A stretch of DNA of 64,000 nt from Leishmania martiniquensis (lineage: Eukaryota > Euglenozoa > Kinetoplastea > Trypanosomatida > Trypanosomatidae), in assembly GCF_017916325.1 (NCBI RefSeq), contig NC_090139.1, positions 328,501 through 392,500 of the forward strand. The letters run 5' to 3'. Under the pieces are notes generated by a model, which was not told the DNA's origin, did no database searches, and was given only the letters and a program-made list of their open reading frames with translations. The number at the start of each line of letters is the position of its first letter. Position 1 is the stretch's first letter. Below, piece by piece: positions 9,998 through 20,909 of this stretch. Made by a program: the position numbers and the translations under genes.

Positions 9998-11579
9998 CTT
10001 GTCCCCTTTTTTCTCTTCCAAGCAGTTCACTCTCTTTCCCTCTCGCCCCCCGCTCTGATTGGGGCGGCCGTCGCAGGTGTCGACGGAGATTGAGGGAGAG
10101 TGGCTGGGAGGCGAGGGGGGCACGTGCGGGAGGCAAAGATGCACGGACACCAGAAGAGCTGCCGACTTGGAGGTGGATGAGTGGAGTGGCAACGATGTGG
10201 TCGTGGCGGCCGCGCCCCTAACAACGCTTTGGATATATCAGTATATATTTGCACGTGAGCGTTTACAGGTGTGTGTGTGTGTGTGCGAACGTGCGTGGAC
10301 TACGTGGTGAACCTCCAGAGGTGTGAAGCAGAAGAGGAGGGGTGGGGGTCACAGGGGAGAGGGCAACCGCGAGCTAGTTGCGTCACAGCACACAAACGTA
10401 CACACGCGCGGAGAGGTGCGGCAAAGAAGAGACACAGGCGAGCGTGGCGGTGTGCACTGTCCACCGATAGCGCCAGGACACGCGCCCAGCGAGTACGATG
10501 TGGGATAGAGGAAGGGCGAGAGCGCCAAGGTGCGTGGGCGCCAGCGGGCAAACGCCGCACACAACTGAAATCAAAGGTGAAATATCTGACGTGAGGGGCG
10601 GTCAGTGCGGTCTCCGCGCGGGCGCTGATGAGTACGAATGCGAAAAAGGTGCGCACACAGACACACACTTTGGAGATTCCACCGACTTTTATACCAGAGA
10701 AGAGCACAGATCGAAGCACGCGATGCTGTGGAAGGCGGAGGGAGAAGGGGAGACGAGGGGAGCACTGAGACGTTCTGTCCTCTTCAAGCCTTTCTTTTTC
10801 TGCAGATATAAATACCAACAGCGATTGGGTTTGCGGTGCCCTTCGCTCGTCGCTGGCGGCGGATCACCGGTGATGTGCGCAGGCACGTGGCACGCGTCAG
10901 GTGTATGCGCGCGCGCACGTGTGTGTGTGTGTGTGCCTGCGAGGCTTCGAGAGAGGGGTAGCAGCGCCCGCTGTCGACCGATTGGCGAAGTGCACGTCTT
11001 CGGTGAAGGTGCAGTTGCCTCGACGTATTTGCAGAGGAGGCGATACAGCCGTGATGGATGCGTCACCTGCTGTCTCTTTCGTCGCGAACGTCATACGCGG
11101 CAACACAGAGGCTACACACACCTACACACAGGGGGAGGGAGGAGGGGGGGCGGCGTGAATACTGACGAGATGTCACACACAGAGATAAAGAGAGAGGGGG
11201 AGAGAAAAAAAAAGAGCTGCAGCAGAGCAGTCCATTCAACAGGGAAACCGCCGTTCGGGGCGATCGAGTACGCAGCAGTGACATTGTCGCAGGCGCCGAC
11301 GCCACAGAAGCGCGTCGGCAGTGGGCGAGACCGGCCAGACGGCATTCTCGCTGATAGAAGTACCTCCGCACGACCGGCTCGGCACCACCGCCACCATCAC
11401 CTGTCAACATCACCGCCAGCGAAGTACGCGGGCCGAATGGCGCGCAGAAAATGCATTCACCAACACCAAAAATAAGGGACGCGACGCCGTGGCGGTCTGG
11501 CATCGGTCATCGCTTGCCCGCTTGCTGTCTAAGTCAGCGTCCTCTTCTTGTGTGCCCCTCCTTTGTGACCGGGCACTGT
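9998..11579. other. Intergenic region, no gene seen
   Basis: About 1.6 kb with (TG)n runs at 10269-10285 and around 10919-10935, an AT-rich patch near 10230-10250 and an A run near 11205-11213. A long plus-strand open frame (10498-11475) exists, but its composition follows the simple repeats and it opposes the transcription direction of every other gene. Confidence 0.6.
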
Positions 11580-12026
11580 TCAGCTGCCAGCAGACGACAC
11601 CTTTGTTCTGCGTGGGACATACATATCGGGATCCTTGAACACCGTTGGGTTCATGATGTCCACGCCACCCTCAGCGTCCACCTTCTTGCGCACCGTCTCC
11701 ACCGCTTCCAGCAGCGGCGGGTGCCCCATCTGCTCATCATAATCATGCAACCACTTGCGGAGCTCCTTCTCGTGGCGAACAGACGTCATTGTTTCGCGCA
11801 TCACCCACGTCGCCTGCTTGTGACGCACGACGCACTCCCGCATGTCCAGCAGGCGGCTGCGGCAGTCGTACAGGACATCGAGCTCTTGGCTTTCCCGCAT
11901 GCAGGTCATGAGCCTATTCCAGAAGCGATGACAGTTGCTCTCGTTGCGGTAGTTGCCACTCATCCCGGTTATGCCCGGTATCATCATCTCGTCACCGCCA
12001 TTCTCGCGAGCGCCATAGAGAGACAT
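11580..12026 (-). CDS. Twin-Cx9C (CHCH-like) mitochondrial protein
   Basis: A 148-residue protein with two Cx9C motifs: C32/C42 (CHRFWNRLMTC) and C55/C65 (CRSRLLDMREC), spaced by 12 residues. This is the signature of a coiled-coil-helix-coiled-coil-helix domain, where the four Cys form two disulfides in the mitochondrial intermembrane space. Many such proteins are respiratory-complex subunits or assembly factors. A charged helical tail follows (residues 66-115). Which member it is cannot be told from sequence alone. Trypanosomatids are known to import such proteins with Erv1 but without a recognisable Mia40. The ATG at 12026 was chosen because codons further upstream translate a long pyrimidine tract. 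The neighbouring gene on its 5' side encodes another predicted mitochondrial protein, which is probably coincidence. Confidence 0.7.
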   Translation of the reverse strand: MSLYGARENGGDEMMIPGITGMSGNYRNESNCHRFWNRLMTCMRESQELDVLYDCRSRLLDMRECVVRHKQATWVMRETMTSVRHEKELRKWLHDYDEQMGHPPLLEAVETVRKKVDAEGGVDIMNPTVFKDPDMYVPRRTKVSSAGS

Positions 12027-12921
12027 GATTCGCTGCTGCTCCAAAACGCTTGTGTGCGTGTGACCGTCGCTTCTACTGCGACTGCTACGACGAGTGCGAT
12101 GAGGAGCGAGCGAAAGCGAGAGTGAGATCGAGAGAGAAGATAAGTTGGGGGAGGTTAGAGAAGGGGGCAAAGAAGAAGGACCGCCCCTCCCCTCCTCCTC
12201 CCCCCTCTCTCCTATACTGCCAACTGCCACGTACCATTTTTATCCACGGCACAGGCATCAACGCACGTTCATGGCGTGACGGACCCAAACACCCTCCCTT
12301 CTCTCCCCCCAACTCCTCGTTGGCCCTGTCCACGATGGGAGAGTCCCATCGGCGGCTCACGGAGAAGGGTTGCACAGAAGACGTGAGGCATCCGCCGTCC
12401 ACCAATGGCATCCGCGGGGGAGCGCACATCCACACCAACAAGCGTTTACAACGCGCACTCGGACACTTACTCACTCAGACACAAACACACACACAGACAC
12501 ACTCAGACAGCCGAAGCGAAAAGGCGAACACCGAAACAGAAAAAATGCGAAGACAAAACAAACTGACATCAAAAAAAAAATGATAATGTGACGAACAGAC
12601 ACTCAGATGAAGACACGTCGTCTTCGTCGCGTGTGCGCGTGCACTGAAATGGGAGAGGAGGGGCACCCACGGCAATGGCTGCATACACAGCATCGGCCTC
12701 CCGCCCAGTCCATCTCCAGTGCCGTGCTCCAGAGCGGCTCTCAGCGAAGCCCCGCGCCACCACACGCACCGGCCGCACGACTAACGAAACAAGCACGCAC
12801 GCACAGAGACAGAGAGAGAATCCTGCACAGGTGGAGGCGCGCATGCACGCAGAGAGGCCAAGCAGGTGACGTACGAGCGCCACCGTCGCCGCCCCTCCCG
12901 CTCCCGCTCCCCCCTTTTCGG
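12027..12921. other. Intergenic region with pyrimidine tract, no gene seen
   Basis: Position 12105-12182 is strongly C/T-biased on the transcript strand and ends in CGTAG, a likely splice-acceptor zone for the twin-Cx9C gene. Further on are CA repeats (12484-12500) and an A run (about 12571-12580). No other coding sequence is seen. Confidence 0.55.
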
Positions 12922-14388
12922 TCAAGTCCCGAACCAAGAGCGGTAGCGCCCCTTGAGCTCCTGCAGTTGAGCGTCGTTGAGGTCGAGCGGCTTCTCGTCC
13001 TTGGCAAAGTCGGCAATGGCCCTCTTCTGTTCCTCCGTCAGTTCCTTTGGCAGCATGACCGCGAAGTGTATAAAGAAGTCCCCCGTCTTGTTGTGGTTGG
13101 GCCGGTGGACCCCGCGGCCGCGTAGCACGAGCTTGTCGCCCTGCTGCGTACCGACGGGAACGCGCGTTTCGACCTCGCCCGTCAGGGTCGGCACACGCAC
13201 TGTGCCACCGAGCACCGCGGTGGAGAGGGTGATGGGGGTAATGACGTGTATGTCGCTGCCTTCGCGGTGGAAGACGGGGTCGTCCTCGACGGAGATTTCA
13301 ATGTAAAGGTTGCCAGGCGGGCCATTGCGCACGCCAGCTTCACCCTTGCCCGTTACCTTCAGCCTCTCCTTGTTGTCCACGCCTTTCGGAACCGGCAGCG
13401 TCTGCACGCTACGGTCCTTTACGATACCCTTGCCACTGCACTGCGTGCATGTTGTCCGGCCAAGCTCGCCCGTACCACCACAGTGGGTGCAGTCCTGCTG
13501 CATATGGAAGAAGCCGGTGGACATGACCTTCTTGCCGCGACCGCCGCAGTGTGGACACTTGGTGCGCGAGCCGGTGTCCTGGCAGCCGCTGCCGGTGCAG
13601 GCCCCACAGCGGCGCATCGTGTTGTAGCTGATCTCCTTGTGGCAGCCCTTGACCGCCTCGAGGAAGCTGAGCGTGAGCTTGTAGTGAATATCCGCGCCAG
13701 GCTCGGGGCCCTGCGGCTTCCGGGCTTTCTCCTTACCGCTGCTGCTCATCTTCTGGAAGATCTCCTCAAAGTCATTGAAGGAGAAGCCACCCGGCTGGCT
13801 GCTGCCGCCCATGTTCGCAAAGGGGTTGCCACCCGCCGCGAAAGGGTTGGCGCCGGCGCCAAAGGGGTTGAAGCCGCCACCAGGCCCGCCGGCCCCACCG
13901 AAGCCGCTCGCGGCGCTGGCATTGCCGGTCATGTCGTACATGCTGCGCTTTTGTGAGTCGGAGAGGGTCTCGTAGGCCTGCTTGGCTTCGGCAAAGTCCT
14001 CAGCAGCGGAGGGGCTTGGGTTGACGTCGGGGTGTAGAGCCTTGGCGCGCTTCTTATAGGCTGACTTGATCTGCTCCGGCGTCGCGTTGCGAGCCACACC
14101 CAGCACCGAGTACAAGTCCTTCTTTGCCCCGCCGCTGGACTGCCAGCGACGATGCTGCCGCAGCGCCGCCGAGCCGGCCATCGCCGAGTGTACGTCGCTG
14201 CCTACTGACACTAGGCCAGACGGCAGTAGCGCCTCACCAAACGGGCCAGCGGTGGCCGCCCTCTCAGACATTGCCGCCCGCCGCATGGCCGTGGTGCGCG
14301 GAGGCAGGCGCGTGGGCCCATAGGAGCGATAGATGCGCGCCGCTGAGGTTGGGTGAAAGCCAGCCAACTGACAAGATGCAGCTTTCAT
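12922..14388 (-). CDS. Mitochondrial type-I (class A) DnaJ/Hsp40 co-chaperone
   Basis: A 488-residue protein with the full DnaJ layout: a basic, Ser/Ala-rich N-terminus of about 90 residues that looks like a mitochondrial presequence; a J domain (91-152) with the HPD motif at 119-121; a Gly/Phe-rich linker (160-205); four zinc-finger repeats (CGACTGSG 261-268, CPHCGGRG 278-285, CTHCGGTG 300-307, CTQCSGKG 314-321); and the two C-terminal substrate-binding domains. The HPD loop stimulates the ATPase of a partner Hsp70, presumably mitochondrial Hsp70 here. All motifs are intact and the length is normal for a mitochondrial class-A J protein once the presequence is counted. The ATG at 14388 gives the whole presequence. 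Confidence 0.93.
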   Translation of the reverse strand: MKAASCQLAGFHPTSAARIYRSYGPTRLPPRTTAMRRAAMSERAATAGPFGEALLPSGLVSVGSDVHSAMAGSAALRQHRRWQSSGGAKKDLYSVLGVARNATPEQIKSAYKKRAKALHPDVNPSPSAAEDFAEAKQAYETLSDSQKRSMYDMTGNASAASGFGGAGGPGGGFNPFGAGANPFAAGGNPFANMGGSSQPGGFSFNDFEEIFQKMSSSGKEKARKPQGPEPGADIHYKLTLSFLEAVKGCHKEISYNTMRRCGACTGSGCQDTGSRTKCPHCGGRGKKVMSTGFFHMQQDCTHCGGTGELGRTTCTQCSGKGIVKDRSVQTLPVPKGVDNKERLKVTGKGEAGVRNGPPGNLYIEISVEDDPVFHREGSDIHVITPITLSTAVLGGTVRVPTLTGEVETRVPVGTQQGDKLVLRGRGVHRPNHNKTGDFFIHFAVMLPKELTEEQKRAIADFAKDEKPLDLNDAQLQELKGRYRSWFGT

Positions 14389-16163
14389 GATGAGGAGAGA
14401 GGGCCGCTATGGAGGCCGCACCTGTGCACCTCGTAACAGCTTGAGAGAGGAGCACACGCGTGAGGTGTGATGATGTACAGATATGCGATACTGACGTGAG
14501 TGCGCGCACAGAGGGGGAGGGGGGAGAAGGCGGAGGGGGGAGGGGGAAGCGGGGCAGATTAAATGGGCAGTGGCTGAAAGGGAGACAAAGACTGGAGGCG
14601 CTGTGCGTGTGTGTGTGTGCGACCATCTCTGCACACGCGCCTGACTTGAGTGAGGGAGCGAGGAAGCGTCTGCGCGTCTGTGTCCTGATGCTCTGTGGAG
14701 GAAGGCGCGACTCGCCAAAGAATAGTAGACAAAGAGCGCCGGCGGGCCACGCAGGGCGTGCTGTAAAAGAAAAAAAAACGGACGCTTCCCGCGACGGTCG
14801 AAAGAGGGGGAGGGGCACACTGACCGGCCGACACGCACGGCTCCCGTTAGATCCTATCGACCGCCACCAGGAGAGGGGGCACACACAGAGACAGGCAATG
14901 ATGCACGCACACCGACGTGCCCGGTCCTCGTCACGTATTGCCCTTTGGGTGTTTTCGTTTCCTCGAAGATTCGCTCCGGTCTTCTTCGTGAGCTTTCCTC
15001 CGTCTTGTCGCGGCCTGGAGAATGGCGAAAGGAAAAGACCGATGAGATGTGTGTGTGTGTGTGACACAAAGGGCTGAGGGGCGGCCAAAGTCGTCGAGGA
15101 GAAAAGAGTCGTGGCGAGAGGGAGCCGAAGGGGGGGACAAGAAGAGAGGAACGGACGAAGGGAGGGGAGGCCAGACGCGCATGAAAGCGTCAGCACGTCC
15201 AGCGTGCCGCATCCCCCTTCTCCCCCAAAGACACTTGGCAAGAAGCCACACTTCCATGAGAGAGGGAGGAGTGAAGGGGCACGCAGGGAAAGGTGGATGC
15301 AACTGTGACCATATACGGTGGCCCCTCGTGTCAGTCGGCGCGTCGTCACAGAGGCGCCGACAGCCACGCGTGCTCTCGCCGCGCAACCACGGAAAGGGGG
15401 TGCGGCAGGTGGATGGCAGGGGGGGATAAGGGAGGAGGGAGGAGGGCGGATGGAGATGAGGCTGGGCGACGTAAAACAAAAAATCTTTCCGCCGCTGACG
15501 GTAACCGTTGTCCACCGGCTCCCTTCCCCTTCCCTCAATGGCTGCTGCAGGCGGGGGGGGGACTGTGCGTGAGGTTTGCCCTTTTTTCCCCTTTTCGATG
15601 GGGCCAGTCAACAGAATTCGCGGCGGAGAGTGATGGAGAGCGGCCGTCAATGGAAGAGGAAGCCGAGGAGGGCAGCCGCGGGTGTGGAAGAGACAGCAAG
15701 GAGGAAGGGCGGAAGGGATGGGGCGGTGGTGGGGCTGACCCACTCATCTCCCCCCGAAGAAATGGTCACCCGCTCTGTCCTGCTCTCCGGTGCTGTCCCC
15801 CCTCCCATCCCCCTCAATCCCGCCCGCCCTCCATTTACGACATCTCTCCGCAACACCCACAGAGAAAGGGGACGTGAGGGGGTGGGGGCCGCACACTTCC
15901 GCGATGGCTGAAGGAAACGAACAGAGAAGAAAAGATGAAAACAAAAAAATTTGTAAGGACAGTCGCACACCGATCCGCCTCCGCCGCACAGAGAGTCAGA
16001 GGACGGCCGCAAACGGTTCCGCGAAACCGAAACGTTTGTGCGCCTGTGCTGGAAAAGCTACCAAGCCACGTGCCTTAGATGGTTCACCTGTCTTCACCTC
16101 ATGGTGCCGCGAGCATGCCACACTTTCGCCGGTGACTCCACGCTTCTACGCTGCTGCGCAAGC
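14389..16163. other. Intergenic region, no gene seen
   Basis: About 1.8 kb between the L10 and DnaJ genes with several G-rich tracts on the plus strand, (TG)n at 15046-15063 and an A-rich patch near 14765-14778. Long open frames overlap here on both strands but consist of low-complexity Arg/Ser/Pro/His sequence. Confidence 0.6.
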
Positions 16164-16805
16164 TTACGCCATCACGTTGCGCATCGTGATCTTGCCCTTA
16201 GGTGCGATCAGCTTGCAGTGAATGCCGCGCTGCTCGAGCTTGCCGGCGTCGCGCAGAGCTTCGTACTCGGTGCGGAGAATGTTGGTGAAGCCCCAGTACT
16301 TGGACGTCACGATGATCTGGCGGCCAGGGAACTTCATCTTGGCACGGCGCAGGGCCTCGTAGGCCTGAGGCACGTACGCCTCCTTGGTGCGCATGGACAG
16401 CAGGATCTGGCCAATGCGGACGCGGGCGCACACGCCGTTCGGCTTACCAAAGGCACCGCGCATACCAGTCTGCAGACGATCGGCGCCGGCGCACGAGAGC
16501 ATCTTATTGATGCGCAGCACGTGGAAGGGGTGGGCGCGGGTGCGCATGTGAAACACGTCCTTGTTGGCGCGCTTCACCATGTACTTGTTGGCCTGAATGC
16601 GGGCAGCCTCCAGCGCCTCAGACGCGATCTGCTCCAGCTCGCGGGACACGACATGGATGCACACCGGGAACTCATCGACGGTGGCGCGACGACGGCCAAT
16701 GTCGAAGTTGCGGATCTTCGGATCCGGCACACCACGGCAGAAGCGCGACTTCGGGTACGGCTTATTCTTGCAGAACCGGTAGCAGCGGGACGGACGGCGG
16801 GCCAT
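16164..16805 (-). CDS. RPL10: 60S ribosomal protein L10 (uL16)
   Basis: A 213-residue protein, the normal length of eukaryotic L10. It starts [20 protein letters not shown], the conserved N-terminus of the family, and contains the expected internal stretches [14 protein letters not shown] and [11 protein letters not shown]10 sits at the base of the central protuberance near the tRNA path and joins the 60S subunit at a late cytoplasmic step. No frameshift or missing segment is seen. The gene lies between adenylate kinase (5' side) and the mitochondrial DnaJ (3' side). A single copy is present in this window. Confidence 0.97.
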   Translation of the reverse strand: MARRPSRCYRFCKNKPYPKSRFCRGVPDPKIRNFDIGRRRATVDEFPVCIHVVSRELEQIASEALEAARIQANKYMVKRANKDVFHMRTRAHPFHVLRINKMLSCAGADRLQTGMRGAFGKPNGVCARVRIGQILLSMRTKEAYVPQAYEALRRAKMKFPGRQIIVTSKYWGFTNILRTEYEALRDAGKLEQRGIHCKLIAPKGKITMRNVMA

Positions 16806-17477
16806 GCTTGCGAGTGGCTATGGTGTGGGGCCCTCAGCAAAGTTGCTGGTCGAGGCGCGAAGGAAATTCCTTACTGTGAAGGGGTGGTGACGATGCAGAG
16901 GAAGGGGCGACGAGGGAGAGGATAGTGAGCGCGAAACAGCAATGATGGCCCCCCAACGGCAAACACCTGCACGGAGCATCAATGCGTGCACGCAATCACG
17001 CGCGGGCACCACCGACGCCGTTATCAATCATAGCGGTGACGGTGATGACGACTGACTAATGCTAGGGTGGGTGGGTGGGTTGGCACGGAGGCGGGGAGAG
17101 GCAGTGATGTCCGGCGGAGTTGCACCTGAAGGACTCTCTCAGTTGGTGCTTTTCTTTTCTGAGTGCTTCTGAAGGACGCAGCGCAACGGCCGGGGAAGGG
17201 GGAGGTGCGCGAAGTACGCGTATGCGTATGAGTGACACTGTTGAGGCAACGAAGCGCTGATCCGGCTTGCGTGTACAGAGTATCTGCTTAGCATAAAGGC
17301 CACAGCATGACAGAGAGAGTGAGAGAAAGAGGGAGAGATTTAGATGTGGAGTGGTGAGGGTAATGCAGCACCACGAAGACCCGCACACATGCACGCGCGT
17401 GTCTGAGTCGGTGCCGCTTCGCCTGTGTCGCTTGTGCGCCCCGCGCTCCGCTCCGCTCCGTCCCTCTCTTCATCCAC
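16806..17477. other. Intergenic region, no gene seen
   Basis: About 0.7 kb. C/T-rich transcript-strand stretches near 16880-16925 are likely to serve trans-splicing of the L10 gene. No other feature was recognised. Confidence 0.55.
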
Positions 17478-18104
17478 TTACGCCTTCAACGGTTTCTCAC
17501 CCATCTCGAGGAATATTTGCTTGGTCTCGGCGTAGACCGTGTCGCGGTCGCGGTTCGCATCAATGACGTGGCAGCGACCATTCGCCTTGTAGGCCTCCAC
17601 AACCGGCATGCACTCCTGAACGTTGACGCGGAAGCGGTGCCGGATCGTCTCTGCGTCGTCGTCGTCGCGCTTCTCACCGGCGTTGGCGCCGCGCGAGAGC
17701 AGACGGCTCTCCATGGTAGCCTCGCTGCAGTCGTAGTAGAGGATGCTAGTGGCCTTAGCGATGCCATCCTCAAACATGCGCGCCTGGTCCTGCTTGCGCG
17801 GAAAGCCGTCGATCACATAGCCGACGGAGCTCGGGTGGTCCGCGATGGCCTGTCGAAGGAGCTCCACCGTGATCTCGCTTGGCACGATGTTGCCAGAGCG
17901 AATGATGTCGCTGATCTTCTTGGCCACTTCACTGTTGCCAGAGCGCGCCGCCTCGCGCAGCAGCTCGCCGGCACTGAAGTGGATGTAGCCAAAGTCTTCT
18001 ACAAGCCGCGCGCAGTTCGTCCCCTTACCAGATCCGGGCCCGCCAAGGATGAAGAACACCTTCAGGGGTGCTGTGCCTTGTTCTCCCTGGGCTGCGTCAA
18101 TCAT
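17478..18104 (-). CDS. Adenylate kinase / nucleoside monophosphate kinase, short-lid type
   Basis: A 208-residue protein. It has the P-loop GGPGSGKGT at 21-29, the NMP-binding region with HFSAGELLREAARSG, the motif GYVIDGFPRKQDQA and a short lid (SRGANAGEKRDDDDAETI) like AK1 and UMP-CMP kinases. It transfers phosphate from ATP to AMP or another NMP. The lid motif with consecutive Asp residues after an Arg is typical of the cytosolic AK1/UMP-CMP group, so the substrate (AMP versus UMP/CMP) is not settled. There is no obvious N-terminal targeting sequence; the first 14 residues are an acidic/polar extension. The start ATG at 18104 lies downstream of a strong polypyrimidine-AG site. Confidence 0.92.
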   Translation of the reverse strand: MIDAAQGEQGTAPLKVFFILGGPGSGKGTNCARLVEDFGYIHFSAGELLREAARSGNSEVAKKISDIIRSGNIVPSEITVELLRQAIADHPSSVGYVIDGFPRKQDQARMFEDGIAKATSILYYDCSEATMESRLLSRGANAGEKRDDDDAETIRHRFRVNVQECMPVVEAYKANGRCHVIDANRDRDTVYAETKQIFLEMGEKPLKA

Positions 18105-18671
18105 GATGCGTGTAATACACGTAAGAGGGTGAGGTCTTCTTGCAGGGGTGGGGATGACCTGAGGCGCACGTAAGGTGCATAGAGGGGAGAGAGGGGAAGG
18201 GGGGAGGGACAGGTCAAGAGAGGAGGAGACGGCAGGTGATGATTGAGGGCATGCGCTTGGCTACGGTGCCCAGAGAGAGCAAAAAAAAAAAGAAAATGAA
18301 AGCGCCAACACAGGGCGAGTTGGTAGGAGAGAAGGGGTGCGGGCACCGCTTCCTTCACCCATCATCGCGCCTCTGTTGTCGTTGCCTTGCCTACACCTCT
18401 GTTGAAGATGTCGGCGTGCGTGTGACTCAACGGCGAAGGCACACGTGCAGCGCAGGCACAGCGAAGGGGAGAGCACCACCCAACCCTCTCCGCGCTTTCT
18501 CATGTTGGCGACATCAGTGCGGTGTCGACGAGAGCGAGCAAGTGCTGATGGACCTCATTGAAGAGAACATTGGGCGAAGGAAGCAAATACAGATGGGAGC
18601 CGCTCCATCACAGAGTGGCACCTCCACGAGGCTGCTCGCGTGTTGGGCTATCGCACATCATACACCCTCGT
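18105..18671. other. Intergenic region, no gene seen apart from the splice acceptor
   Basis: About 0.57 kb carrying the polypyrimidine tract listed separately; no coding sequence recognised. Confidence 0.55.
18261..18299 (-). promoter_or_regulatory. Probable trans-splice acceptor of the adenylate kinase gene
   Basis: The transcript strand reads a T-rich tract with 11 consecutive T, then CTCTCTCTG, then GGCACCGTAG. The AG at 18261-18262 is about 157 nt from the ATG at 18104. Confidence 0.6.
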
Positions 18672-20174
18672 CTACGCCGGCCAGTAGCTGCGGCGGCCAG
18701 GACGTTCACCAGGGTGCCGATACCGCGGATCGATGCCGAGGTCGATAATGGCCTCCTGCGCCGTGGCGCCTATCGCACGTTGGATGGCGGCTTGACGGTC
18801 CCACTCGCGGCCTTTGGGCCACCGTCGTTGCGCCTCTGCCGCCCGAAGCGCCTCCGAGTCGCCCAGGAGCTCGTCGGAGAAGGGTCGCACAATCACCGCC
18901 GTAGCCTCGTCGCCTTCCGCCACGCTGCCATCTGCGTTTCCCACGTAGGCGTTCACCGCTTCTGGAACAGCGGAGATGAAAATCGGTGAGCTGACGTGCC
19001 CACTGTCCAGTACCGAGACCCCGCCGACATCCACAACGTGCTGATGGGCAACCGCGAGTGGGGCCACGCTCAGAATCATTCGCTGCCACATGCGATTTTC
19101 CTTTACCTGCAGCCGAGCCGCTCGCTCCTCCACGCTCTCGTGGAAGGCATTGGTGACCATGACATTGTAGTTGTGCAGCGACGGGTCAAAGCTGCGAGCG
19201 TCTCGAGTGCTCGCAAAGGCATCCATGACGCGGCGGGGGACCACCTCGTAGCCGCTGCCAGCCATGCAGCTGCGTAGCGCCTCTAAGAAGTCCTCACGGC
19301 ATCCGCGTCGAACCTGCCGCCCATTCAGGCGGTACTCCCGCGGCGCTGGCGGGCTGCGATACTGATCAGCCGCGCGAATAGTTGGCACCGGGCGCCGCCA
19401 CCACTGTGCCCTATAGGCGGCGTAAGAGGGCTGAAGGGAGTAGTCGGGCTTCGTTCGGTGTCGATAGCCGGTGTGGGCTGAAGCTGCGACAGCTGCGGTG
19501 GCTGCGCGCGTCGAGGCAGTGACCGGCGACTGGCTGAGCAGTAGCGCGCCAGTGCGCGGTCTACAGTGCTCGATAGAGTCGCTCGATGGCAAACATCCAT
19601 TCATCCCCACTACTGCACTGGTGGGCCGCTGTGGTACGTCACAGTTGGTGGAAAGCGGTATGGGAGGAGAGCATGCCTGGCTCGAGCCCGCGCTCTGAGT
19701 GGTGATGTTCTGCTCCTCACTGCCCGCCTGCGCAGATGCGTGCTGCAGCGGAATCGCCGCCAAGGAAGCCTCGGGCGCGGTCTGCCCTGTGCGACGCCCC
19801 ATGCGCTTCACCCGCTGCCGCCGCTGAAGCGGCGGGGGACATTGCGGCTTCTGCGGCGCAACGGGGGCAGATGCTAGAGAGGAGGCGGCCATGACTCTTG
19901 TCGTTACCTGTGCGGCGCCCTGGTCAGCCTCCGGCGCCGAGACCGTAGGCGCTACGTCCGGCACACATGGGCTAGGACAGTAGTGCCGCAACAGGCGATT
20001 CGCCCGCTGATGCCTTGGTGCCGTCGCGGCGTCTGTCGCGGTCAACGTCGGCAACGACCCATCCATGTAAGCCCGCACGACGCTTTTTGACCCGGGGTGT
20101 GCGCGGATGCGGGGGTGGAAGTCGTAAGGGATCTCCCACGAGGCCCGGTAGTTGCGTGACGCCACTGCAGGCAT
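18672..20174 (-). CDS. Hypothetical protein, 500 residues
   Basis: An open frame of 501 codons starting at an ATG (20174). The N-terminus (MPAVASRNYRASWEIPYDFH) and the C-terminal part from about residue 250 look structured, while residues 60-240 are Ala/Pro/Gln/Ser-rich. The C-terminal part contains REYRLNGRQVRRGCREDFLE and the end sequence RYRHPGERPGRRSYWPA. No signal peptide or membrane segment is evident. I recognise no family. The strand, spacing and codon composition match its neighbours. Confidence 0.8.
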   Translation of the reverse strand: MPAVASRNYRASWEIPYDFHPRIRAHPGSKSVVRAYMDGSLPTLTATDAATAPRHQRANRLLRHYCPSPCVPDVAPTVSAPEADQGAAQVTTRVMAASSLASAPVAPQKPQCPPPLQRRQRVKRMGRRTGQTAPEASLAAIPLQHASAQAGSEEQNITTQSAGSSQACSPPIPLSTNCDVPQRPTSAVVGMNGCLPSSDSIEHCRPRTGALLLSQSPVTASTRAATAAVAASAHTGYRHRTKPDYSLQPSYAAYRAQWWRRPVPTIRAADQYRSPPAPREYRLNGRQVRRGCREDFLEALRSCMAGSGYEVVPRRVMDAFASTRDARSFDPSLHNYNVMVTNAFHESVEERAARLQVKENRMWQRMILSVAPLAVAHQHVVDVGGVSVLDSGHVSSPIFISAVPEAVNAYVGNADGSVAEGDEATAVIVRPFSDELLGDSEALRAAEAQRRWPKGREWDRQAAIQRAIGATAQEAIIDLGIDPRYRHPGERPGRRSYWPA

Positions 20175-20909
20175 CGCGAGAGGGTGGCGAGTCCTTTGTG
20201 CGCGTGTCCACCTACGGGCTTACGCCTTTGACCACTGTAGACGGGTGAATTCCTTCTGGTCTCTGTCTTTCTTGCTACTGTCTGTCTTGCCAGTGTGTGT
20301 GTGTGTGTGAAGTGGGGGAAGGGGAGGACACTTCATGAGATCTCCATTGCAACGCAGGCATCAGATGGGCTGTGCCCGCGAAGAAGACGGCACGGCCCCT
20401 GCACGCCATGTGCAGCTTGCAAGGGTCGTCTCCATTTCTGCTGCCTTCAGACGCAGAGGGCGCGCCAGTCGGTGCCTGTGAGGCAAATTCGGCCCCTCGG
20501 CCAAGAGAAGATGTAACGCGGATCGTGCGTTGCCGACCTGGTAGAAGCGGCGGTGCGCCAGCGGAGTATATGCTGGAGGTAAGGGGGAGGGGGAGAGGAG
20601 GAGGATAGCGCCGTCTTGCGAACCTCCTCACAAGAGTAAAAAAAAGCTCAAGTCGCGTACGGCAGTCTACGAAAGCGGAGGCGGCTGAAGGGAGGACAAG
20701 ACGCACCCACTCCGTCTCACAGGCGCTTCCCCACCCACCACCCGTCTTCGTCCTTCTCTGCTCCCCTCCCCGCGTTCCTCAGGCACGCACAACAAAGAAA
20801 ACCGGCCGAGTCGCAATCCACCAGCGACATCGTGGCGAGAGGGACAGAGAGAGGGAGGGGGACGGGGATGCCTTCAGCGCACTCCTGCATGAAAAGGGAG
20901 CGCGGTGCC
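20175..20909. other. Intergenic region, no gene seen
   Basis: About 0.7 kb with (TG)n at 20293-20311 and a short A run near 20638-20645. No coding signature recognised. Confidence 0.55.

Noticed and set aside
10269..10285. (TG)n runs here and at many other intergenic places as possible telomere or CRISPR-like repeats
   Set aside because: They are plain dinucleotide microsatellites without TTAGGG units, spacers or regular spacing.
10498..11475. Plus-strand open frame of 325 codons between two minus-strand genes
   Set aside because: It opposes the cluster direction, translates simple repeats and has no recognisable motif; it overlaps expected UTRs.
14264..15538. Long minus-strand frame overlapping the DnaJ start
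   Set aside because: It is in a different frame from DnaJ and consists of UTR-like Ser/Pro/Arg/Leu repeats derived from pyrimidine tracts.
16038..16925. Plus-strand frame of 295 codons over RPL10
   Set aside because: Antisense shadow of a highly conserved ribosomal protein gene.
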